NCBI RefSeq assembly: GCF_004522175.1
Contig: NZ_SDEB01000001.1
Coordinates: 1-64,000 of the forward strand
Source of the DNA: Paracoccus ravus
Lineage (GTDB): Bacteria > Pseudomonadota > Alphaproteobacteria > Rhodobacterales > Rhodobacteraceae
Direction: 5' to 3'
DNA: 64,000 bases
This document shows positions 53,955 through 62,016 of the stretch, piece by piece (position 1 is the stretch's first letter; every line of letters starts with the position of its first letter). The notes under the pieces were generated by a model. The model was given only the letters and a program-made list of their open reading frames with translations. It did no database searches and was not told the origin of the DNA. Position numbers and translations under genes: made by a program.

Positions 53955-54305
53955 TTATTCGCGCGTGACGATGCGGACCTCGCGAATCGCGGTCTTGAGA
54001 CGCAGCCGCGTCTCGGCGGGCTCGCGCGCGACCGCGTCCAGGATCGCCCGCATATCGCCCCGCAGCCCGTGCAACTGGTCCACCAGGGACAGGACCAGTG
54101 CCAATGCCTCGTCATCGAGGTGATAGCCTTCGGACAGATCCGCGACCAGTTGAAGCCTCGCAATGTCCAGCGCCCGAAACAGCGGCCCGGCCTCGGACTG
54201 CACCGGCTGCACCACGCCGCTGCGGATGTAGCTTTCCAGCTGCACGCGCGAAATTTCGGGCAATTCTGCCAGCGTTTCGGTCAGGGTGTAATGCCGGCGT
54301 GTCAT
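53955..54305 (-). CDS. cbpM: Chaperone modulator CbpM
   Basis: This 116-aa protein has a MerR-like N-terminal helix-turn-helix segment (VQLESYIRSGVVQPV) and helices matching CbpM, the antagonist that binds the J-domain of CbpA. The gene overlaps the cbpA stop (ATGA), which supports the assignment. Confidence 0.87.
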   Translation of the reverse strand: MTRRHYTLTETLAELPEISRVQLESYIRSGVVQPVQSEAGPLFRALDIARLQLVADLSEGYHLDDEALALVLSLVDQLHGLRGDMRAILDAVAREPAETRLRLKTAIREVRIVTRE

Positions 54306-55210
54306 TTTCCCCTCCTCGGATCATAGGCGTTGTTCTCGCGCCATTCTCGCATGAACCGCGCAAGATCGTCGTCGATCCGGGGCGGCATGACCACTTTCAG
54401 AACGACATGCTGATCGCCCCGCTTTCCGCCCTCGCCCTTCAGCCCGCGTCCCTTCAGGCGCAGCTTCTGGCCGGTATTCGACCCGCGCGGCACGTTGATC
54501 ATCACCGGCCCGTCGATGGTCTCGGCCTCGACCTTGCCGCCCAGCACGGCCTCGTCCAAGGTGATTGGCAAGGTCGTCTCGACATCGTCCCCGTCGCGCC
54601 GCCAGTCTGGATCCTCGGCCACGATCAGGGTCAGAAGCGCGTCACCCGGCCCGCCATTGCCATAGCCGGGGGCGCCCTTGCCGCGCAGGCGGATGATCTG
54701 CCCGTCCCGCGCGCCCTCGGGCACCTTGACGTCCAGAAGCGCGCCATCGGGCATGGTGATCCGGGTCGATCCGCCCCGTGCGGCGGTCATGAAGTCGATC
54801 TCCATGGTGAAGCGCTGGTCCTGGCCGCGCATGTCGAAGCTGCGCGCACCGCCGCGCCGCCGCGATCCGCCTTGGCCGAAAAGATCCGAGAACACATCCG
54901 AAAGATCGTCGAAATCCTGCGCGCCCGGTCGATAGGGATTGTCTCCGGCCTGGGCATAGTCGCGGTAGTAATGCCGCTGCGGGCGCTCTTGCCCCGAGGC
55001 GTCGATCTCGCCTCGATCGAAACGCCCGCGCTGCTCGGGATCCTTGAGCAGATCATAGGCGGTCGAGGCCGCCTTGAAGCGCTCATGCGCGACCGGATCG
55101 GGGTTCAGGTCGGGATGATCCGTCTTGGCGATCCGGCGATAGGCCTTCTTGATCTCGTCCTGGCTCGCAGTCTTGCCCAGGCCAAGCGCCTTGTAGGGAT
55201 CTTCGGCCAT
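54302..55210 (-). CDS. cbpA: DnaJ-like co-chaperone CbpA
   Basis: The 302-aa protein has an N-terminal J-domain (HPD at 32-34), a Gly/Arg-rich linker and two C-terminal substrate-binding domains, with no zinc finger. It stimulates DnaK ATPase. Its partner CbpM is encoded next. Confidence 0.93.
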   Translation of the reverse strand: MAEDPYKALGLGKTASQDEIKKAYRRIAKTDHPDLNPDPVAHERFKAASTAYDLLKDPEQRGRFDRGEIDASGQERPQRHYYRDYAQAGDNPYRPGAQDFDDLSDVFSDLFGQGGSRRRGGARSFDMRGQDQRFTMEIDFMTAARGGSTRITMPDGALLDVKVPEGARDGQIIRLRGKGAPGYGNGGPGDALLTLIVAEDPDWRRDGDDVETTLPITLDEAVLGGKVEAETIDGPVMINVPRGSNTGQKLRLKGRGLKGEGGKRGDQHVVLKVVMPPRIDDDLARFMREWRENNAYDPRRGK

Positions 55211-55309
55211 CGCCGTTCTGTCCTTTCAGATGGTTGCGGCCTGCCTCTCCGGGCAAAGGCCTTTACCCCATCCGATATGATGAACGAGATTTTGTCCAGT
55301 TTCGCGAAA

Positions 55310-55355
55310 GGGGGCGTGCCCCCCGTGGCCTCGACCCCTCGAGGGGGTCGCGGCC
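55310..55355. repeat. Two-hairpin intergenic repeat, copy 2
   Basis: A GGGGGC-GT-GCCCCC hairpin (55310-55323) is followed by GGCC-CGACCCC / GGGGTCG-GGCC with a TCGA-type loop (55327-55355). The plan is the same as at 42824-42875. It lies between cbpA and mog. Confidence 0.6.
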
Positions 55356-55361
55356 GCGTGC

Positions 55362-55895
55362 CTATGCCTTTGGCCGGAACGCCGCGATGCGCGAAGGGTC
55401 AGTCTCAATCCGGGCCGCCCCGATCAGATCGAGGCAATAGGGCACTGCCGCGAAAACGGCTTCGAGACAGGTGGCGATGGCCGAGGGCTTGCCGGGAATG
55501 GTGATCATCAGCGTCGCCCCCCGGATTCCCGCCGTCTGGCGCGACAGGATCGCAGTCGGCACCTCGCGCAGGCTGGCGCGGCGCATCTCTTCGCCAAAGC
55601 CGGGCAGTTCCTTTTCCATGACATCCGCCATGGCCTCGGGCGTCAGATCGCGCGGCGCGGGACCGGTGCCGCCGGTGATCAGGATCAGGTCGTTCCCCGC
55701 CTCATCGGCCAATTCGCGCAACGTGGCCGCCACGCTGTCGCGCCCATCCGGGATGATCCTGCGGGTGATCTCGATCGGCGAGGTGATGACGCCGCGCAGC
55801 CAATCCTCTGCGCCCGGCCCACCCTTATCCTCATATTCCCCGCGACTCGCGCGGTCCGAGACGGTGACGATGGCGATACGGGCGGCATGGGACAT
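55362..55895 (-). CDS. mog: Molybdopterin adenylyltransferase
   Basis: The 177-aa MogA/MoaB-fold protein has IAIVTVSDRASRGEYEDKGGP at the N-terminus and the substrate motif ITGGTGPAPRDLTPEA near residues 74-89. It adenylates molybdopterin before molybdenum insertion. ATG 55895 was chosen for family length; the frame extends upstream to 55955 into the argG terminator. Confidence 0.92.
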   Translation of the reverse strand: MSHAARIAIVTVSDRASRGEYEDKGGPGAEDWLRGVITSPIEITRRIIPDGRDSVAATLRELADEAGNDLILITGGTGPAPRDLTPEAMADVMEKELPGFGEEMRRASLREVPTAILSRQTAGIRGATLMITIPGKPSAIATCLEAVFAAVPYCLDLIGAARIETDPSRIAAFRPKA

Positions 55896-55918
55896 GGCGG
55901 AACCTGCGTCAAAAGGAA

Positions 55919-55947
55919 AAGGGCCGCGGGGATCGCCCGCGGCCCTT
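55919..55947 (-). terminator. Intrinsic terminator of argG
   Basis: On the minus strand a 12-bp stem (AAGGGCCGCGGG with CCCGCGGCCCTT, short loop) lies five bases after the argG stop and is followed by TTTT. Confidence 0.85.
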
Positions 55948-55951
55948 CTTG

Positions 55952-57181
55952 TCACTTGGCGACGCGCGCGTTGCGGGTCGCGATCAGTTTCAGGCGCAGC
56001 GCGTTCAGCTTGATAAAGCCCGCCGCGTCCTTCTGGTCGTAAGCACCGGCATCTTCCTCGAAAGTGACGTGCTTTTCGCTGTAAAGCGAATGATCCGACC
56101 AGCGGCCGACGCAGCTGGCCGAGCCCTTGTAGAGCTTCAGACGGACCGTGCCGGTGACATGTTCCTGCGATTTGTCGATCAGGGCCTGCAGCATCTCGCG
56201 CTCGGGCGAGAACCAGAAGCCGTTATAGATCAGCTCGGCATAGCGCGGCATGATCGAGTCCTTCAGGTGACCCGCGCCGGCATCCAGCGTGATCTGCTCG
56301 ATGCCGCGATGGGCTTCCAAGAGGACGGTGCCGCCGGGGGTCTCGTAGATGCCGCGCGACTTCATGCCGACGAAGCGGTTCTCGACGAAGTCCAGACGGC
56401 CGATGCCATGCTTGCCGCCCAGCTCGTTCAGGCGGGTCAGGATCGTTGCGGGCGACAGCGCCTCGCCGTTGATCGCGACGGCGTCGCCCTTTTCAAAGGT
56501 GATCTCGATGAATTCCGGCTCGTTCGGCGCTTCCTCGGGGGAAACCGTGCGCTGGTAGACATATTCCGGCGCGGCCTCGGCAGGGTTTTCCAGCGCCTTG
56601 CCCTCGGACGAGGTGTGCAAGAGGTTCGCGTCGACCGAGAACGGGGCCTCGCCGCGCTTGTCCTTGGCGATCGGAATCTGGTGCTCTTCGGCGAATTCGA
56701 TCAGCTTGGTGCGCGAGGTCAGGTCCCATTCACGCCAGGGCGCGATGACCTTGATCGAGGGGTCGAGCGCATAGGCCGAAAGCTCGAAACGAACCTGATC
56801 GTTGCCCTTGCCGGTCGCGCCATGCGCCACGGCATCAGCCCCGTGCTTATGGGCCAGTTCAACGAGATGCTTGGAAATCAGCGGGCGCGCGATCGAGGTG
56901 CCCAGCAGATACAGACCCTCATAGAGCGCATTGGCGCGGAACATCGGGAAGACGAAGTCGCGCACGAATTCCTCGCGCACATCGACGATATGGATGTTCT
57001 CGGGCTTGATGCCCAGAAGCTCGGCCTTGGCGCGCGCGGGTTCCAGTTCTTCGCCCTGGCCCAGATCGGCGGTAAAGGTGATGACCTCGCAGCCATATTC
57101 GGTCTGCAGCCATTTCAGGATGATCGAGGTGTCGAGCCCGCCCGAATAGGCAAGGACGACTTTCTTCGGCGCGTCGGACAT
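55952..57181 (-). CDS. argG: Argininosuccinate synthase
   Basis: The 409-aa enzyme joins citrulline and aspartate in arginine synthesis. It has the N-type ATP pyrophosphatase motif AYSGGLDTS (11-19) and the [13 protein letters not shown] segment. Length is normal. It appears monocistronic, with a promoter at 57211-57239 and a terminator at 55919-55947. Confidence 0.97.
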   Translation of the reverse strand: MSDAPKKVVLAYSGGLDTSIILKWLQTEYGCEVITFTADLGQGEELEPARAKAELLGIKPENIHIVDVREEFVRDFVFPMFRANALYEGLYLLGTSIARPLISKHLVELAHKHGADAVAHGATGKGNDQVRFELSAYALDPSIKVIAPWREWDLTSRTKLIEFAEEHQIPIAKDKRGEAPFSVDANLLHTSSEGKALENPAEAAPEYVYQRTVSPEEAPNEPEFIEITFEKGDAVAINGEALSPATILTRLNELGGKHGIGRLDFVENRFVGMKSRGIYETPGGTVLLEAHRGIEQITLDAGAGHLKDSIMPRYAELIYNGFWFSPEREMLQALIDKSQEHVTGTVRLKLYKGSASCVGRWSDHSLYSEKHVTFEEDAGAYDQKDAAGFIKLNALRLKLIATRNARVAK

Positions 57182-57210
57182 GCGTAAGCCCCCTTTGAAT
57201 GTCGGGGCAG

Positions 57211-57239
57211 GGAATAGGCCCTATTCTCGCCGTGAACAA
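57211..57239 (-). promoter_or_regulatory. argG promoter with overlapping palindrome
   Basis: On the minus strand TTGTTC and TATTCC are spaced by 17 bases, about 30 bases before the argG ATG. A palindrome GAATAGG-C-CCTATTC (57212-57226) covers the -10 element and part of the spacer, suggesting repressor control. Confidence 0.55.
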
Positions 57240-57397
57240 GTGTGCGCAGGCCGCCTGACATCGCAGCGCACGCCCTTTCACCCCAAAGCCGCATGTCGCG
57301 CCCTCGCCATCAGGCCGTCTGAAGTCTCGGCAGCAAAAACATGACGAATCAAGCGAGTTCGTCCAGACTGCCGCGCGTGTGTTAAAGAGGTTTGGCA

Positions 57398-57625
57398 ATG
57401 GCCCAGGTTAATTGCGATTATTGCGGCGGCTATGGTCACCTGCCCGGCAAGAGCGCCGACAAGGTGACGACCTGCCCCAAATGCCACGGAACGGGAAAGG
57501 TGCGCGAGGCCAGGACGCAGCCCCAGCCCGGTCTCAAGAGCAAAGCCGCGCAACAAAAATCCTCGCCGCCGCTTTGGTTCTGGATCGTCGCAGGAGTCAT
57601 CCTTCTGGTCATTCTGGGCGGCTGA
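57398..57625 (+). CDS. Small DnaJ-type zinc-finger membrane protein
   Basis: The 75-aa protein has two C-x2-C-x-G-x-G-like motifs (CDYCGGYG near 6-13 and CPKCHGTG near 26-33), as in half of the DnaJ zinc finger. A C-terminal membrane span follows (LWFWIVAGVILLVILGG). ATG 57398 has AGAGG eight bases upstream. It has no J-domain. Function unknown. Confidence 0.72.
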   Translation: MAQVNCDYCGGYGHLPGKSADKVTTCPKCHGTGKVREARTQPQPGLKSKAAQQKSSPPLWFWIVAGVILLVILGG

Positions 57626-57690
57626 TGCTCTGCATGGCACGCGCCAAATTCGCTTGAACCTTTGGTCAGCCCCAGCGTATCTGCATCTTC

Positions 57691-58929
57691 ATGACCGATT
57701 TTGCCGCCGCTGTCCGAGAGGCCGAGGTCGCGCTGCGCGATCTCTTTGAGCCGACGCCCCTGCAGAAGAATGACCATCTTTCGGCGCGTTACGGTGCCGA
57801 GATCTGGTTGAAGCGCGAAGATCTGACCCCCGTTCGCAGCTACAAGCTGCGCGGGGCATTCAACGCGATGCGCAAGATCGGCGCGGGAACGGCGGGACAT
57901 TTCGTCTGCGCCAGCGCGGGGAATCACGCCCAGGGCATGGCCTATGCCTGCCGCCATTTCGGCGCGCGCGGCACGATCTTCATGCCGGTGACGACCCCCA
58001 AGCAAAAGATCGACAAGACCCGCATCTTTGGCGGCGATGCCATCCAGATCGTGCTGACCGGCGATTATTTCGACCAGACGCTTGCCGCCGCGCAGGACTT
58101 CGCCCGCGAGCAGGGCGCAAGCTTCCTGTCGCCCTTTGACGATCCCGACATCATCGAGGGGCAGGCGACGGTCGGGCTGGAATTCCTGAGCCAGCTGGGC
58201 GAGGCACCCGATCTCGTGGTCCTGCCGGTCGGTGGCGGCGGCCTTTCCGCAGGGGTGAGCCGCTTGCTCGCCGAATTGTCGCCGCAGACGCAGATCGCCT
58301 TTGCCGAGCCCGAAGGCGGCGCAAGCCTGCACGCGGCGCTGACCAATGGCGCCCCGGTCACCCTGCCCGCGGTGGACAATTTCGTCGATGGCGCGGCGGT
58401 CGCAAGGATCGGCGCCCTGCCATTTTCGACCCTGTCGCGGTTTTCCCCCGACCTGGTCCATCGTGCCCCCGAGGACCGCATTTGCGCCACCATGCTCGAA
58501 ATGCTCAATATCGAGGGTATCGTGCTGGAGCCGGCCGGCGCGCTGACCGTCGACGTGCTGCGCGACATTCCCGATCTCGCCGGCAAGCGCGTTGTCTGCA
58601 TCTGCTCGGGCGGCAATTTCGACTTTGAACGCCTGCCCGAGGTCAAGGAACGCGCCCAGCGGTTTTCCGGCCTGAAGCGTTATTTCATTCTGCGCATGCC
58701 GCAACGACCCGGAGCGCTGCGGGATTTCCTTGGCCTGCTCGGTCCGAATGACGATATTACCCGGTTCGAATATCTCAAGAAATCGGCCCGCAATTTCGGC
58801 TCGATCCTGATCGGCATCGAGACCACCAGTCCCGAACAGCTTGATGATCTGCGCGACCGGCTGGAGGGCGCGGGGATCGGGCATCGCGACATTACCCGAG
58901 ACCCCATCCTGTCCGAATTCCTGATTTGA
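57691..58929 (+). CDS. ilvA: Threonine ammonia-lyase (threonine dehydratase)
   Basis: The 412-aa PLP enzyme converts threonine to 2-oxobutanoate. The PLP lysine is Lys52 in RSYKLRGAF, the phosphate-binding loop is near VGGGGLSAG, and CASAGNHAQG (about 71-80) is present. A single ACT-like regulatory domain closes the protein, as in shorter IlvA forms. Its last 38 bases overlap the convergent Hpt gene, and a GGGGCGA / TCGCCCC hairpin (58941-58959) that could terminate it lies within the Hpt coding region. Confidence 0.94.
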   Translation: MTDFAAAVREAEVALRDLFEPTPLQKNDHLSARYGAEIWLKREDLTPVRSYKLRGAFNAMRKIGAGTAGHFVCASAGNHAQGMAYACRHFGARGTIFMPVTTPKQKIDKTRIFGGDAIQIVLTGDYFDQTLAAAQDFAREQGASFLSPFDDPDIIEGQATVGLEFLSQLGEAPDLVVLPVGGGGLSAGVSRLLAELSPQTQIAFAEPEGGASLHAALTNGAPVTLPAVDNFVDGAAVARIGALPFSTLSRFSPDLVHRAPEDRICATMLEMLNIEGIVLEPAGALTVDVLRDIPDLAGKRVVCICSGGNFDFERLPEVKERAQRFSGLKRYFILRMPQRPGALRDFLGLLGPNDDITRFEYLKKSARNFGSILIGIETTSPEQLDDLRDRLEGAGIGHRDITRDPILSEFLI

Positions 58930-59287
58930 GCGCAGGGGCCGGGGCGAGATGATCGCCCCGCCTGCCCAAGACCAGTTTCAACCCGCCGAAGAGTCCCTGC
59001 TTTGACGCGGAATAGCAGATGGCCAAGCCGTCCAGATCGATATCCGCGGCTCTGCCGTTGCAGGTCAGACTTTCGCCCTGATCGCAAAGATCGCCAAATT
59101 CGCGAAAGCCAAGCGTCCGCGCGCAGCCCTTGAGAAAGTGCAGATCTGTCGCCAATTGCGCGGCATTGCGCCTGGCAAGGCGCAGGATGACGCCCTCGAC
59201 CTCGTCCAGAAACAGGTCGAGGATCAGCGCAAATTCATCCGGCCCGACATCGCTTTGCAATTCATGGATGCGGTTCCAGTCCAACAT
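58892..59287 (-). CDS. Hpt phosphotransfer domain protein
   Basis: The 131-aa helical protein contains the Hpt motif DLHFLKGCARTLGF with phospho-accepting His50. The C-terminal 35 residues look unstructured and overlap ilvA. ATG 59287 has GAGG seven bases upstream. It is divergent from a response regulator-phosphatase, so both probably act in one phosphorelay. No histidine kinase is nearby. Confidence 0.85.
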   Translation of the reverse strand: MLDWNRIHELQSDVGPDEFALILDLFLDEVEGVILRLARRNAAQLATDLHFLKGCARTLGFREFGDLCDQGESLTCNGRAADIDLDGLAICYSASKQGLFGGLKLVLGRRGDHLAPAPALKSGIRTGWGLG

Positions 59288-59347
59288 TCGGCAACCTCAG
59301 GAAGAACGCTTCCTCCTCCATACCACGAATTGGGGCGCCCGGGGCCG

Positions 59348-60694
59348 ATGCTGAAAATTCTCGGCATTAACGGAAGGTTCAACGCTCCTGCCGTAATCAC
59401 ACAGGCCATGAGCAGCGGCGATTCCATTTCTGGCGACTTACCCGGTTCCGGCTGGCGGCTTGTCCTGCTGGTCGATGAAAGCCGGGCGCAGCGCCGCGCG
59501 CTGGCGGTTCAGCTCAGGCGGGCGGGCTATGATGTCCTCGAGGCGGCAGGCGTCGATGAGGCGATGCAGATTTGCGCCACCCGCCATCCCGATATCGTCA
59601 TTTCCGACTGGGGTACGCCGGGACGGAACGGGCTGGATTTCTGCCACCAGTTCCGCGCGATGGCGCGGCAGCGCTACGGCTATTTCATCCTGCTGACCTC
59701 GCGCACGGACAAGCTGGACATTGCTGCGGGCTTGCGCGCCGGCGCGGATGAATTCCTGACCAAGCCCGTTTCAGGCGCGGAACTGCTGGCCCGCCTTTCG
59801 GCGAGCGAGCGGATCCTGAGGATGGAAGAAAGCCTGCGGCAGACCAATCTTCAGTTGAAGGACGCCTTGACCCGCCTGCGCGAGCGCGAAGCCGTGATCG
59901 AGCGCGACTTGCGCGAAGCACGGCGTCTGCAACAGGGGCTTGTGCGCGAAAGAGACGGATGTTTCGGACCTTTCCAGCTGTCGCTGCTGATGCGTCCGGC
60001 GGGCCATGTTGGCGGCGATCTGGTCGGCTTCTTTCCGATCGATGCGCGTCGGATCGGGCTGTTCGCGCTGGATGTCTCGGGACATGGCGTCGCGGCCGCC
60101 ATGCTTTGCGCGCGGCTTGCATCGCTTCTGGCCGGCACGCCCGAGCATAATATCGCCATGCGCTTGGGGCGCGATGGCCGCTATGTCGCGCGCCCCCCGG
60201 TCGAGGTGGTGCGCAGCCTGAACAAGCTGATGGTCGAAGAATTGCGGACCGAGACCTATTTCACGATGATCTATGCTGAACTGGACCGCGTTTCGGGACA
60301 GATGCGTCTGGTGCAGGCGGGCCATCCGCACCCGATCCTCCAGCGCGCCAATGGTGCGATCGAACTGATCGGCAATGGCGGCCTGCCCGTCGGGGTCTTC
60401 GAAACCGTCGATTACGAAGAGATCAGCTTGCAGTTGCACCCAGGCGACCGGCTGTTCATCACCTCGGACGGGATCACGGAAACCGAGAATACGCGCGGCG
60501 AATCGCTGGGCATGGACGGGCTTGAGGCGATTTTGCGCACCAACGCGATGCTGCGCGGGAATGCCCTGCTGGAATCGATCTGCTGGTCGGCGGCCAATTT
60601 CGCGGCCGGGCAGCGCAATGACGATATTTCGGCCGTGCTGGTCGAGCATCTTGCCGATGCTCCCGGCAATCCCGATCACCTGCGGCTGCAATAG
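59348..60694 (+). CDS. Response regulator fused to PP2C/SpoIIE-type phosphatase
   Basis: The 448-aa protein has a receiver domain (acidic pair Asp43-Glu44, phospho-acceptor Asp87 in ISDWGTPG, Lys139 in LTKP). A coiled-coil linker (about 155-200) and a PPM/SpoIIE serine phosphatase domain (GGDLVGFF, LDVSGHGVAAAM, TSDGITET) follow. Such RsbU-like proteins dephosphorylate anti-anti-sigma factors in stress signalling. The start is uncertain: ATG 59348 or ATG 59408. Confidence 0.88.
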   Translation: MLKILGINGRFNAPAVITQAMSSGDSISGDLPGSGWRLVLLVDESRAQRRALAVQLRRAGYDVLEAAGVDEAMQICATRHPDIVISDWGTPGRNGLDFCHQFRAMARQRYGYFILLTSRTDKLDIAAGLRAGADEFLTKPVSGAELLARLSASERILRMEESLRQTNLQLKDALTRLREREAVIERDLREARRLQQGLVRERDGCFGPFQLSLLMRPAGHVGGDLVGFFPIDARRIGLFALDVSGHGVAAAMLCARLASLLAGTPEHNIAMRLGRDGRYVARPPVEVVRSLNKLMVEELRTETYFTMIYAELDRVSGQMRLVQAGHPHPILQRANGAIELIGNGGLPVGVFETVDYEEISLQLHPGDRLFITSDGITETENTRGESLGMDGLEAILRTNAMLRGNALLESICWSAANFAAGQRNDDISAVLVEHLADAPGNPDHLRLQ

Positions 60695-60724
60695 GGCCGG
60701 GCTGCCGCCCGCACCGCGTCAAGT

Positions 60725-61165
60725 TTATCCAAAAGCCAGAAGCCGACCGGCTATCTGGCGCGCGCCCGGATCGGCCAGAATGCGCGTCAGCTCCCTCGGG
60801 GCCACCCAATGCGCGCTATGGGCCGGGTCTCTGGGCGGCCCGACCTGCAGGACCGGCCGGGCCAGCCAGACCGAGCAAAGCTTCTCGGCCCAGACATCTT
60901 CATCCTGCATGTAGCAATAGCGGCGATAGGCCCCGATCCAGCGCGGTGTCGACAGTGTCCATCCGGTTTCCTCGCGCGCTTCGCGATGCAGGGCGTGGAT
61001 CGGGGATTCGCCCGGATCCACCCCGCCCCCGGGCAATTGAAACTCGGCCTCGGGATCGGCCTTGAACGTCACCAGGGCCGCCCCGTCGCGGATGAGCAAC
61101 CCATAGGCCCCGGGCCGGAACTGGTATTTGCGCCCTTTTTCAGGGCGTTCGGAACAACGGATCAT
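60725..61165 (-). CDS. Nudix hydrolase
   Basis: The 146-aa protein has a perfect Nudix box: G47, E53, R61-E62 and E65-E66 in PGGGVDPGESPIHALHREAREETGW (shortened here to its key residues). It hydrolyses a nucleoside diphosphate derivative; the substrate cannot be told. ATG 61165 has a GAGAG site six bases upstream; GTG 61186 is an alternative. Confidence 0.88.
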   Translation of the reverse strand: MIRCSERPEKGRKYQFRPGAYGLLIRDGAALVTFKADPEAEFQLPGGGVDPGESPIHALHREAREETGWTLSTPRWIGAYRRYCYMQDEDVWAEKLCSVWLARPVLQVGPPRDPAHSAHWVAPRELTRILADPGARQIAGRLLAFG

Positions 61166-61265
61166 TGCGGCTCTCTTGTCGAACACCGGGCGATGCGAGC
61201 CGGGGCGAAGATGAAAGTCAAGCCGGACGGCAGCCCGCGAAAAGGGGGCTCTCTGGGACGGGCAT

Positions 61266-61300
61266 AAAAAAACACCGCAGCTTTGCAGCTGCGGTGTTTT
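61266..61300 (-). terminator. Terminator of tRNA-Leu copy 1
   Basis: On the minus strand a 12-bp stem (AACACCGCAGCT with AGCTGCGGTGTT, 4-nt loop) is followed by a T-run. It starts within five bases of the tRNA 3' end. Confidence 0.9.
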
Positions 61301-61303
61301 TCA

Positions 61304-61388
61304 TGGTGCCCAGAAGAGGACTCGAACCTCCACGCCTTGCGGCACACGGACCTGAACCGTGCGCGTCTACCAATTCCGCCATCTGGGC
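61304..61388 (-). tRNA. tRNA-Leu(CAG), copy 1
   Basis: An 85-nt type II tRNA with acceptor GCCCAGA / TCTGGGC, D-arm, anticodon stem CACGG / CCGTG, anticodon CAG, a long variable arm (TGCCGCAAGGCGT) and encoded ACCA. It reads CUG. Confidence 0.96.
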
Positions 61389-61503
61389 AACTGGAGTGAC
61401 GGTGGCTTTAAAGAGGAGCGCGGGGGGTGTCAATCCGATTGTCGGCCGCGAATGAGGAAATCCGCACGCAGTTCGAAAACGGTTACGCCGATTGGGAGGC
61501 CGG

Positions 61504-61544
61504 AAAACAAAAACACCGCAACTGCAAGCAGCTGCGGTGTTTTT
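61504..61544 (-). terminator. Terminator of tRNA-Leu copy 2
   Basis: On the minus strand AACACCGCAGCTGC pairs with the GCAGTTGCGGTGTT arm (one mismatch), followed by TTTTTGTTTT. It begins immediately after the tRNA and is nearly identical to the terminator of the other copy. Confidence 0.88.
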
Positions 61545-61629
61545 TGGTGCCCAGGAGAGGACTCGAACCTCCACGCCTTGCGGCACACGGACCTGAACCG
61601 TGCGCGTCTACCAATTCCGCCACCTGGGC
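61545..61629 (-). tRNA. tRNA-Leu(CAG), copy 2
   Basis: Identical to the other copy except for the seventh acceptor pair, which is G-C (GCCCAGG / CCTGGGC) instead of A-T. That compensatory change keeps the stem. Anticodon CAG and ACCA are present. Confidence 0.96.
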
Positions 61630-61826
61630 AGGTGGTGAGCGGCTGCATAAGGGGATTGCAGAACGGGGTCAATGGGCGGAACGCCGCTTTTTTCGGGGAG
61701 ATTCATTTTTTTCGTTCGCATTCACAGGGGGTCCGCAAGTTTCCGTGAACCGGGCGCGCGGATGCGTCGATTTTCAAAGAGAAGTGCCGAATTCGCAGGG
61801 ATTTGACCGGCGAGATGCGGGCCGCA

Positions 61827-61892
61827 GGACGGCGCGTCTTGACGGCGGCCCAATAGTTGGGACGGCGCGTCTTGACGGCGGCCCAATAGTTG
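61827..61892 (+). repeat. Perfect 33-bp tandem duplication upstream of exbB
   Basis: The unit beginning GGACGGCGCGTCTTGACGGC and ending CCCAATAGTTG occurs twice without a gap (61827-61859 and 61860-61892). The end of the second copy forms the first part of the -35 element TTGACA. Confidence 0.9.
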
Positions 61893-61918
61893 ACAATTTT
61901 ACCCTGACGCAGGATACC
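61890..61918 (+). promoter_or_regulatory. Candidate promoter of exbB-exbD-tonB
   Basis: A consensus TTGACA (61890-61895) is followed after 17 bases by GATACC (61913-61918), about 100 bases before the exbB ATG. The -35 is perfect and the -10 moderate. Confidence 0.6.
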
Positions 61919-62016
61919 CTCCGCAGCACCGCGGCCAAGGGGTGCATATCTTTTTCGGATAGCAGCATTTGGCGGCCATGCGGGCGGGTTTGATGCCGAA
62001 ATTGAGAAGGACCACC

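Larger units (their letters stand above)
61630..62016. other. 387-bp intergenic region before exbB
   Basis: No credible gene is present between tRNA-Leu copy 2 and exbB. The region holds an AT-richer stretch near 61690-61730, the 33-bp tandem repeat at 61827-61892 and the promoter candidate at 61890-61918. Confidence 0.7.

Noticed and set aside
61165..61993. Several plus-strand frames across the two tRNA-Leu genes
   Set aside because: They are antisense readings of the tRNAs and terminators, duplicated because the units are duplicated.
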